Shown here: positions 57,901-64,000 of the stretch, one piece after another
Position numbering within the stretch: the first letter of the stretch is position 1
Layout: every line of letters starts with the position of its first letter
NCBI RefSeq assembly: GCF_040436345.1
Contig: NC_133221.1
Span: 32,671,589 to 32,735,588, forward strand
Length of the DNA stretch: 64,000 nucleotides
Reading direction: 5' to 3'
Origin: Pagrus major
Lineage: Eukaryota > Chordata > Actinopteri > Spariformes > Sparidae
The notes under the pieces: generated by a model
Database searches by the model: none
What the model saw: only the letters and a program-made list of their open reading frames with translations
What the model was told of the DNA's origin: nothing
Made by a program: the position numbers and the translations under genes

Positions 57901-60406
57901 CTGCTAACGTGAGTTGTTCAAAAACCTTCTTTTTAGTAAACTCTGTGTACACAAACAATGTTCTCAATGCTCGTGTTCATGTGTAGAGACCCTGGTGATA
58001 CTACGAGCAAAGTTTCATGTTATGTCGAGTCTTCTTAGTGTTTTAAAAATATTGAATTGCTACCATACAGTTGCCCCTAGCACGCAAATGAAAATGATTT
58101 TGACCCGAAAACTAAAATACGGTAAATCTTAAAAGTGGCTTTTTCGTCGTAATTATGCTTTTACACAAAGGTTTGACTTGGGTACATTCACAAAAAAAAC
58201 CTAGGTTGCATTTTGGCGAGAGTTGCACTTTAACTTCCACACGTCATAGCATTGTGCCTGAAAAGGGGAGAAAGTTAGCTTGTTCACTCGGGCTGTGCTA
58301 AAAAATCGATATGGCAATATATCGCAATATTTATTTTCGCAATATACTGCATCTGTTTCCAGCTCCAAAAATCAATCATTTGAAAAAAATTATTCACGTC
58401 TTAAATGGGTTGTGAATAGTCTACAACTTCCACTCCTGTAGAATTGCTGGGTGCCATTTCCAGCAGAATGAATTGGTCAGTCAGAGAAGCAGGAAGCAGC
58501 ATGGTGAACACCGCTGTCAATATAGGGTAAATTCACATGCAATAAGGTGGTGCGGTGAAACGCCGCAGGTTTGTGCGGTATATATGTCTATGGGTGTCAA
58601 CCCTGCTGATAAGTTTGCTGAAAGGTGAAGCTGATATCTTGTTATGCTACCAGCATGCTGGTCCTACTTGTGATCATTTGTCCTCATCGATAGATTAAAA
58701 ATAAAAGTAAACAACCAGGATGAGGCAGATCATTACTGTGTTTTAAACTGGGGCACAAAACCAAACCAAGTAATCACAAGTGAAACATCATGCTACACAG
58801 ATAAATGTCTGTTGCGTTCCCTCTGGAGCATTAAGCCATGCTAAATAATATGCACCGCTACTGACCCGTTCTGCTCTGTCTCGGAGTTGGTGGTGCACTG
58901 TGTCATAATTTGCGCCCCTATAGTGTGGTTAAGAACACCGGCTTCAGGCATATGGTTAACCCCATAGTGACAATAAGAAGTACTTGTGCATATGCACTTA
59001 TTTTCATTGGGCTACATTTCAGTGAACTATGCGGAATATTGCAATATGCATCATATCGCAATGTATCATGATGTAACCTCATCGTGACCCACATATCGTG
59101 ATGCATATCGTATCGTGAAGTCCTTGCCAATACCCAGCCCTATTGTTCACCCAGGCGTTGTGTTCAAATCACAGACAAGCTGAGCCAGAGACGATCAATA
59201 CCTGTGACTACTGCAGGTAGTCCCAGATTAGCAGGTCCAAATCGTTTTTTATGGACAGTCCGGAAGGGGTAAAAGACACACCTTCAAGAAGGTAGCCCTG
59301 TTGGATTGGAAATGCAAATCCCTGCTGGGCTGACATGCCTAGTGAACCCAAGCCAGCACAAACCCTATTTGACTGCAGGGGCTGTGTATTAAACTACATG
59401 GGTGACCTGTTCTACCTGCAGCAAAATTGCTATTCTCACAGCCCTCATGCAACTTTATAAAGTTTAAACAGTTATGGGAAGACGAATGGTGGGGAGAAAA
59501 CTGCAGTGTTGTGATATGCAAAGCTGACACAGACGTGCCTATCCTAAGAATCAAGGCTGTTCCTGCCAGGGTGCCTCTCCTAATTTCTAACTTGAATGGG
59601 TGGGTGTGGGGTGGCCAGTATACTTGCACTTATTACTTTGTAAGACAAAGTTTTAATCAGACAATTTCTTTGTCATTTCTTATTCCAATGTCTGAAAGCC
59701 TAATTATGATTGTATGCTTCAATAGTGAAAAATACATGAGCAAGTCCAAGGGAAGCGCATGCATGAGAGTAATGTCATGGCAGTGAAGGAAGTTAGCAAG
59801 CGTGCTTCTGACTAAAACAAGTTGTCAAACAGCACCAGCGCAGTTGAATAGCATCGACAGCCTTAGTTCACTTTATTTTTGTCTTGTCTAGCTGATCTGT
59901 TGCTGTCAACTTGACATATTTAGGCACTAACTACACAGACAACAACATCACACTGACGGTGCGGGACAGAGCTGCTAAAGGCTAATGTTAGCGTTAAGTC
60001 AAAGTTCGGACAGCGGATTTCTCTTGGCTGTACAGCAAATGACAGTGTAACAACCGAGTATATTAATATCTATATTCTGTTGGCGTCATTTAATAAACGA
60101 GAACAAATGAAAAAATATGTTTTATGCCACCGCTCACTGACAAGTCAAGCTAGGTATCGATAGTTGTTAGCTAGTAACATTACAGCATCAGTTAGCAAAA
60201 CCTTAACATCGACATTCAATCAACAGCGAGGTCCAGTAAATCCGTATCGTGTTCATGTTAAAATGCTGTTTATCGACTAAGGTAGACCTCTGCTCTGCCA
60301 CAATTACAGCGTTCTGTCCGAATTAATTTGAGAAGAGAACTGTGAGCGATGTGTAGTTTGTAGAAAAAGAGTTCGCTTTTCCACTTACCATAGCCGCGGC
60401 CGCCAT
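30904..60406 (-). CDS. tm9sf4: Transmembrane 9 superfamily member 4, complete, 18 coding exons
   Basis: Polytopic nonaspanin of Golgi and endosomal membranes; the family is linked to protein sorting, adhesion and phagocytosis. I placed exons (high to low coordinate) at 60389-60406, 47892-47996, 46790-46889, 46511-46667, 43857-44001, 43407-43530, 43106-43227, 41883-41994, 40861-40931, 40549-40681, 39886-39967, 38019-38094, 36013-36096, 34511-34686, 34311-34374, 33984-34103, 32748-32837 and 30904-31053. All have GT-AG borders and compatible phases; the sum is 1929 nt, 642 residues plus stop, equal to human TM9SF4 as I recall it. The start is MAAAAM, followed by a hydrophobic signal peptide (about residues 7-23), a lumenal domain (to about 278), a first membrane segment near 281-302 and a hydrophobic C-terminal half. 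The protein ends in KID, fitting the KxD/E Golgi-retention motif known for TM9 proteins. The ending KID rather than KVD, and neighbouring hck, separate it from tm9sf2. No frameshift or internal stop was seen. Confidence 0.97.
31150..31870. mobile_element. Foldback element in tm9sf4 intron 17
   Basis: The left arm (about 31165-31400) and right arm (about 31620-31860) are inverted copies: TCAGGTGAAGTTTTGTAGTCC, CTGAAGTAGCTGGAGACTTG, GCTTGTTCGCCGTAATCC and GAGATCCTAAATT all return in reverse order. The middle (31440-31560) holds a third, partial copy of the CAAGCTGTATGGAGCCA segment. Outer ends resemble GGAACAGTTCAT and GGGTGAACTT. Confidence 0.85.
32330..32520 (-). mobile_element. Two SINE head remnants
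   Basis: The segment ACCTTCTGATCAGTGGACGACC with CTACCTCCTGAACCACAGCCACCC (32337-32386) is the tRNA-like head of the SINE seen at 8054 and 37521. A second tRNA-like stretch (about 32450-32505) has a damaged box B, TTGAATAGCC. Both are fragments. Confidence 0.5.
34754..35684. mobile_element. TTAA-flanked foldback element in tm9sf4 intron 13
   Basis: TTAA lies at both borders (34750-34753 and 35685-35688). The ends read AAGGAATAGTTCACTCT and, reversed, AGGAATAGTTCACTCTAG. Two arms of about 410-430 bp (34754-35187 and 35275-35684) are inverted copies around a spacer of about 87 bp. TTAA target use with non-CCC ends suggests a Kolobok-type rather than piggyBac origin; that is inference. The element begins 67 bases beyond the 5' edge of exon 14 (34511-34686). 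Confidence 0.88.
36150..36890 (-). mobile_element. 5'-truncated LINE 3' end in tm9sf4 intron 12
   Basis: The minus strand encodes the C-terminal part of a LINE ORF2: [21 protein letters not shown] in one frame, then [34 protein letters not shown] and [19 protein letters not shown], ending at a stop near 36474. The 3' tail down to about 36150 ends in the GGGACAAATAAAGGAATTC-type terminus. It is antisense to nothing: the gene and LINE share the minus strand. Confidence 0.85.
37521..37772 (-). mobile_element. tRNA-derived SINE in tm9sf4 intron 12
   Basis: Read on the minus strand: box A TAGCTAAGGAGG (37751-37762), perfect box B GGTTCGAATCC (37711-37721), a conserved body with CAGTGTATGAATGTG, and a tail of CCATTTACC units at 37521. 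It is a better preserved sister of the copy at 8054-8308 and could retain Pol III promoter activity. Confidence 0.9.
38786..39303. mobile_element. Inverted-repeat element in tm9sf4 intron 11
   Basis: Arms of roughly 200 bp (38786-38985 and 39112-39303) mirror each other: ACTAAAAGTGCTTGTTTTTGTC, CAGGCTGATGT, AAGTGTCTGAT, CCTTTTTGTTAAA and ACAAGTCT. The spacer encodes a short open frame, [16 protein letters not shown] (from 39069), possibly the start of a lost transposase. No clear target duplication. Confidence 0.75.
42120..42364. repeat. Intragenic duplication, copy in tm9sf4 intron 7
   Basis: About 245 bp closely similar, in the same orientation, to 43528-43788. It starts AAACTGTTAGGGAGAAAA and ends at the ATGGATCA segment. 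The other copy begins exactly at exon 6. Confidence 0.9.
43528..43788. repeat. Intragenic duplication, copy at exon 6 acceptor and intron 5
   Basis: Covers the first three coding bases of exon 6 and about 257 bases of intron before it, including its AACAG acceptor and polypyrimidine region (on the minus strand). The homologous segment in intron 7 therefore carries a copy of the acceptor. Confidence 0.9.
44564..44622. repeat. Perfect 22-bp hairpin in tm9sf4 intron 4
   Basis: TGCTGATTCAGCATTCACAC... at 44564-44585 is exactly inverted at 44601-44622, separated by a 15-base loop. The element lies in AT-rich sequence with no other structure; the stem itself includes the palindrome TGCTGATTCAGCA. 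Confidence 0.9.
44690..46110. repeat. TTCAGC-rich teleost dispersed repeat region in intron 4
   Basis: Phrases like ACAGAAACCATTCAACTATC, CTGTTCAGCTCATTCAGGAC and CATCAAGGCTATGAC (44700-44780) and related ones near 45840-46060 (GAGAAACCGCTCAGCTATCG, TTCAGCTTTTTAGCC) match a repeat type familiar from fish genomes. A tract of TACT/ACTAC triplets lies at 45900-45955. Confidence 0.5.
46293..46445. mobile_element. MITE fragment beginning TTAAAGGTCCCATATTATGC
   Basis: The left end TTAAAGGTCCCATATTATGC followed by TTCATACTT and GTGCTTTAATGTTGAAAAAAC is a widespread fish MITE; the right end is missing or lies near CTTAAGC at 46442. TTAA at the border suggests a TTAA-target element. Confidence 0.55.
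48450..49152. mobile_element. hAT-like MITE in tm9sf4 intron 1
   Basis: Ends TAGGTGTGAATCTTTAC and, reversed, TAGAGGTGTGGAAATTTC. Flanked by TGTCAGAT (48442-48449) and TGTCAGAC (49153-49160), 7 of 8 bases identical, as expected for an aged hAT duplication. No coding content. Confidence 0.75.
50287..50449 (+). mobile_element. LINE 5' end fragment
   Basis: CAAGATGGTGCCGCAGATGGC opens an ORF reading [12 protein letters not shown] and [15 protein letters not shown], a leader familiar from the 5' ends of fish LINE copies. It is cut off where the inverted MITE starts at about 50450. Confidence 0.6.
50450..51055. mobile_element. Partial inverted copy of the MITE at 2962-3936
   Basis: Corresponds, reversed, to 2962-3640: AGTGACAAAGTTACG, ATCACCATCAGTAAACAGGA, ACCAGCAC... 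segments and the end GGGCAG (51050-51055). It lacks the other third of the element. Confidence 0.8.
51061..51300 (+). pseudogene. LINE ORF2 fragment after the MITE
   Basis: Reads [21 protein letters not shown], then [16 protein letters not shown] and [15 protein letters not shown], a region between endonuclease and RT of fish LINEs. Open for about 80 codons and then lost. With 50287-50449 it may be the same LINE interrupted by the MITE, but the intervening LINE sequence is missing. Confidence 0.7.
52391..52490. mobile_element. Second copy of the retroelement fragment at 1858
   Basis: CCTGAGTTCCCTCCCCAGACAGC, AACAACCATTCACACCT and ATGAAGGCCGGTTAA match 1876-1947, same orientation. Confidence 0.7.
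52862..53040. mobile_element. End fragment of the CTGCCCTTTTCACAC MITE family
   Basis: CTGCCCTTTTCACACAGAG with CCACCTTTTGTTCACACTGAAG and CAAAAGAGGCG matches the right terminal part of 2962-3936, reversed, and 56252-56511. Confidence 0.7.
53188..53225. repeat. Perfect 38-bp palindrome
   Basis: Two 19-base halves, TATATTGCAAGACAATCAT and its exact complement, meet with no spacer. It lies within a CGAT/ATCG-rich stretch that looks like the end of a hAT-like MITE. Confidence 0.92.
54974..55630. mobile_element. hAT-like MITE with perfect 8-bp duplication and a captured exon
   Basis: ATGGCCGC at 54966-54973 and 55631-55638 flanks ends TAGGGGTGGGCGATAT and, reversed, TAGGGATGGGCGATAT. Inside on the plus strand, 55136-55340 reads [20 protein letters not shown] and LRLTLDYKA, followed by an A|GTAAGT splice donor. 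This looks like the first exon of a host Myb/SANT-like protein taken up by the element. Confidence 0.88.
56252..56511. mobile_element. End fragment of the CTGCCCTTTTCACAC MITE family, interrupted
   Basis: GCCCTTTTCACACAGAGACGC, TGTTTGTTCACACAGAGCC, and GTTTATAATCATATGG align, reversed, with 3660-3936. The copy stops at the boundary of the next element, so that one inserted later. Confidence 0.75.
56512..57482. mobile_element. hAT-like MITE with GGGTGTC...GACACCCC ends
   Basis: Begins TTAAGGGTGTCTCGATTCG and ends, reversed, ATAGGGGTGTCACGATTC; AATCG-rich subterminal repeats lie at both ends. No target duplication was found. The interior holds a stretch with many pyrimidines (56930-57060) and no recognised ORF. 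Confidence 0.7.
57658..58229. mobile_element. TTAA-flanked DNA element with a long internal hairpin
   Basis: TTAA at 57654-57657 and 58230-58233. Ends read AGTGTAACTCTCACC and, reversed, AGTGCAACTCTCGCC, and continue as inverted repeats of about 130 bp (GCAACCTAGG, AAGCATAATTACGACG, TTAGTTTTCGGGTC). 57784-57812 and 57831-57859 form a second, perfect 29-bp stem. Confidence 0.88.
58288..59142. mobile_element. hAT-like MITE with perfect 8-bp duplication
   Basis: TTGTTCAC at 58280-58287 and 59143-59150 flanks ends TCGGGCTGTGCTA and, reversed, TAGGGCTGGGTATTGG. CAATATATCGCAATAT-like subterminal repeats are present at both sides, typical of a large fish family. Confidence 0.85.
59151..60388. other. 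Remaining 5' part of tm9sf4 intron 1, no feature seen
   Basis: Apart from open frames on both strands at 59339-59786 without recognised similarity, nothing structured was seen before the exon 1 donor. Confidence 0.45.
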
Positions 60407-60480
60407 TTTGAATACGTGTCATAAGTGACGTTGCGGAAGTACTGTGTTCTTTTTTTTCTTCTTCTGTTGTGTGTTTATTC
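60389..60480 (-). promoter_or_regulatory. tm9sf4: tm9sf4 exon 1 and core promoter with YY1, ETS and CRE-like motifs
   Basis: Read on the minus strand, the start codon lies in AAAATGGCGGC (60399-60409), which matches the YY1 site often found over the start of TATA-less housekeeping genes. Just upstream are ACTTCCG (60434-60440, ETS-type) and ACGTCA (60426-60431, CRE half site). No TATA box was seen. The coding part of exon 1 is only 18 nt, MAAAAM, followed by a GTAAGT donor. The motif set suggests broad constitutive expression; the true transcription start is not visible from sequence. Confidence 0.6.
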
Positions 60481-60559
60481 GACACACCCATAATGGTAAC
60501 ATGTTGACTTGTAATTTCTGACCTCCACAGTGTTGACTGGAACGACTACCAATAAAGTC

Positions 60560-61373
60560 TAAACAACAGACTAGTACTTGGTTTAATAAAGCGTTTTCCT
60601 ATCATCCTTTGAAATAATGTGAATTACCTGTTTAACTATCATACATGATATGATTTAATCATTATTTGGATTTGCCTTCACTTTAATAAAAGTCATGCCT
60701 AGGCCTACTAAAAAAACAATTTATCTTAATGTGTAAAAAAAATAAAGTTTTAAATATTGTTTGCTGTTATATAAATACACATTTTATTAGATACTTGTTT
60801 CAAAAACGGTTCATTTGAACATTTTCACCACACTTGCATTTAACCAAGCATCTAACAAAATAGGCAAATTGTGTTATATTGATTTTTTTTTTTTTTTTTT
60901 TTTTAAAGGACTTTGATTCATTATTGTCACAAATCACCTCTAAGCATTCCATAGAAAACGTCTCTGAGATATTGTTGCTCACAGTTCTATCTGAAAGGAT
61001 TACACCAGATCACGAAATGACAAAATTATGAAATCTTCACTTGAGAAGATTTGCTTTGAAATTCTAGGTTTTAGGTCCACATTACTATTTCTGACAGTAT
61101 GAGAAACACATTCAAATAGTATCAGAGAAAATAGCATTCATTAGTCCTTCTCTAAAAAAAACTATAGAAAATGCTTTTACTTTGGAAATGATCATTCCAT
61201 TAAAGATACATCGATGTTCAGAGCATAATTATTAGAACCAATAAATATTTTTTTCACACAGAAAAAAGGACAAATTATGTGAAAATCTGTATCCACTGTT
61301 TCATTTACTTCCCAAATACAAACCAACAGTTTGATGGGCCAAAAGATCAACAAGCATTATTAGATAATATTGC

Positions 61374-61419
<46 letters not shown>

Positions 61420-62683
61420 TGCTTTATTTTTGGAAAGGGACAGTGCACATTAATGAACATCGATATGATCATATAAAGACACAAACATTTTTGTGTACAT
61501 CAGTTTACTATAAATACATAGCATATGGCATATTTTAAATGACTGAAAAAGAAACAACAATTGCAAAAGGCACAATAAGGAAATAATGCTAAAACAAGCC
61601 ACAGCATAAAATTATCAATGGAATATAAATAGAGGACTTGCGCATAATCAGCCGCTGCAAGTCCACAGAACCAATTCTGCTTTCACAATGTGAAACACTG
61701 CATTTAACAGGAGGGAAGTGGACACTAACCCCTTTGTTTGCAGAATCAACACAGTGATATCCAAACTGAACACTGTCAGTATGTCACTGTGAACATCTAT
61801 GTTGCGGTTATACATTCCTTTGAAAGGATGCTCAATGTGTGCTGGAGCGTAACAACTAAACCCAGCCTTTTAAATGTGACTGCTTTCAGGTGGCCTGCAA
61901 TTGACTGTGACTATGGCTATGTATCTTTGTACTTGTGTAAAATAATATTTGTGTGTGATCCAGTCGTGTGTGAAACAGTCATGCTTGTGCTGCTTGTACT
62001 CAACAGAATGGCATCCTACATGCTGTACATGTTATGTAGAACACCAGCAAATGTGTTTGAAAATTATTTTAGGGACTGAATGGGCTTTATCTCACAATAC
62101 AGTGATCCACAAAATACATGCAATATGTAGGAAAACAAATGAATACTCTATAAAAGTACAAATAATGATAATGGTCAGCTTTGTGAAGGGCTGTCAAATA
62201 ATATCCTAAATTTGAACTAATTGAATTTTAAAAAGAAGTTCAACAGGGATAAAAAGCAGCAATACCACAACTCTGAATACACTGCATGATGGACAGGAGT
62301 CACACAGTGTCACTTTCACTGGTCAAAAATGACTAAAAATTTGTTGTGGTACAAGCTGAAATCAGCGAATAATTCACCACGTGGTCATGACAGCAGCAGA
62401 GAGTTCACAATCCAACTCGGCTGCAGAGTGATTTGCAGTTTGACAACATCTAAAAAGCCCCACTTGGGAATACTTCGGATTTCGTCAGTAGATGGCAAAG
62501 CTATAAGCTACAGTTAGCCTACATACCTTTCTACCACTAGCAACTTGAAGACTAACCTGTATAAAAATGAGGGCATCAAATGACATGACATGATCTTTGA
62601 GAGACAGTGCATTCTTAGTTCTCACTCTAGCACCAGTGAGCGGTCTACTGTCTTAAAATGAAGCTTTATGTCATAGGACCTTA
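60560..62683. other. hck-tm9sf4 intergenic region
   Basis: No coding exon recognised. It contains an AAT microsatellite and, beside it, TTTATTTTTGGAAAGGGACAGTGCACATT (about 61423-61450), a tail type seen at the 3' end of fish retroelements. Further AATAAA signals on the minus strand leave the hck transcript end open. Confidence 0.5.
61376..61417. repeat. (AAT)n microsatellite
   Basis: About 13 uninterrupted AAT units, just before the retroelement-like tail; probably its A-rich or simple-repeat terminus. Confidence 0.95.
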
Positions 62684-63209
62684 TTTATTTCTCTTACTTT
62701 GTTATATGTAGGTATGTATATCTGATCAGCAAAATGTATCTATACAAGTAATTAATTATGCCTCTTATGGACATAATGCACAAAAATATGAAAACATTTG
62801 AGTGATTCAAACTGTGTGCTTTTTAGAAGCAATAATTGAATGTTATTTCTGTTCAATTTTGATAACCATGGTTTTGGGAAGATAATATATTAAAGATAAA
62901 GATAAAGATATTGAGTACAGCTGATGCAGCTGTGGTCATGTGAGCTTACAGTATAACCAAGCCTTTAAAACATTATCAGACAGCATCTTTTTTGCAGTGC
63001 CCCTCACTAGCTCAACAGCTTTTCTTAATTTCTCTCCTGGGTTATATTATTTTGAAATGTTTCAACTCCTCAATTAATTTTGTACAGTTCCTTGAACTAT
63101 AATTTGTGTGAATGAGAAAGAGAGAAAATGATACAGACTCTGGCATTGCTGCCAGTAGAAACTGGACTTGCATTTAAGTATGAATGTACAGTGATGGAAT
63201 GTAAAAGTC
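62684..63209 (-). other. hck: Probable hck 3' UTR with polyadenylation signal
   Basis: Downstream of the hck stop, a minus-strand AATAAA lies at 62684-62689 inside a TTATTTATTT run (AU-rich on the transcript strand as AAATAAATAA). This would give a 3' UTR of about 0.5 kb. Further AATAAA copies lie nearer tm9sf4, so a longer UTR is possible. Confidence 0.35.
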
Positions 63210-63461
<252 letters not shown>

Positions 63462-64000
63462 TTAAACATAAATAAGAAATATTTCATAGGCTGGCATTAG
63501 ATGAATTCTGCTGATATGGCAATTTTGGCCAGCAGACAGAAATATCTTAACAACTGGATGGACTGCCATGAAACTGTGGAGATAATTTCTGACTTTGGTG
63601 ATCCTCTGACTTATCCTCCAATGTCATTATCATGGACAATAAAACTTTGGCTGTGCTGTATGCAACACAAAGACATACACATCATCACCCCTCCACCTGC
63701 CTGGTCTCTCATAGGCTGTTCGGACCTTGTATGATCATCTGTCCTGACTGATCTGATCACAAATGGACAGCTCTGAGTACAGGTGTGAATGTCCCAACGA
63801 CACTTTGAGGAGGCATTTGAGATCTGATCACTCAGACCACATTCAGAGGTGGTCTAGGCATATGTGACCACATTCTTTTAGCAGAGTGAACACACGTGTC
63901 CTAGGCTACATTGAAGGAACACCGAATCAACTGTTGTCCTCTGTGAGACAAGAAGAAGAAGAAGGAAAAGAAGCCACAACAACAGGCAGAATAGATTACA

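Noticed and set aside
57658-58229. piggyBac element
   Set aside because: TTAA flanks fit, but the ends start AGTG rather than CCC, so a Kolobok-type element is more likely.
30904-60406. Assignment to tm9sf2
   Set aside because: The C-terminus is KID, the length is 642 residues and the lumenal sequence and hck linkage match TM9SF4.

Overview
The window is vertebrate nuclear DNA from a teleost fish: genes are split by GT-AG introns, coding density is low, and the repeats (tRNA-derived SINEs ending in a TTTACCA-type tail, non-LTR retrotransposon fragments, hAT-like and TTAA-target MITEs) are of kinds common in fish genomes. The species cannot be named. No tRNA, rRNA, CRISPR array or prokaryotic feature was seen.

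Two host genes occupy the right half, both on the minus strand and head to tail. tm9sf4 (30904-60406) can be assembled from 18 coding exons that join in phase into 642 codons plus a stop, the length I recall for human TM9SF4. Its first intron is 12.4 kb and is full of transposons. Upstream of it lies the last coding exon of a Src-family kinase, called hck (63210-63412); the rest is beyond the window. HCK next to TM9SF4 in the same orientation is also the human arrangement, so this is conserved synteny.

The left half has no recognisable host gene. 1-11.2 kb is repeat-rich: a non-LTR reverse transcriptase fragment, a MITE, a hAT element of 1620 bp with a perfect 8-bp target duplication, a second reverse transcriptase fragment, a SINE and a GATATC-rich repeat. 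11283-24415 is a 13.1-kb DNA transposon. Its long inverted ends begin TGTCGTGCC and are largely arrays of a 163-bp tandem repeat (about four clean units left, ten right). Between them is a spliced plus-strand gene with a gypsy-type integrase (HHCC zinc site, D-35-E core, C-terminal SH3-like region), a long Ser/Thr/Pro/Ala repeat, a Ulp1/C48 SUMO-protease-like domain and a C-terminal PHD finger. This fits a Ginger-like cut-and-paste element. A foldback element sits in its first intron, and the exon for the protease's catalytic Asp was not found. 24.4-30.9 kb holds unidentified sequence and probably the 3' UTR of tm9sf4.

The introns of tm9sf4 have accumulated hAT-like MITEs with 8-bp duplications, two TTAA-flanked elements, two long foldbacks able to form large RNA hairpins, a LINE 3' end, a SINE and a 250-bp internal duplication that copies the exon 6 splice acceptor.
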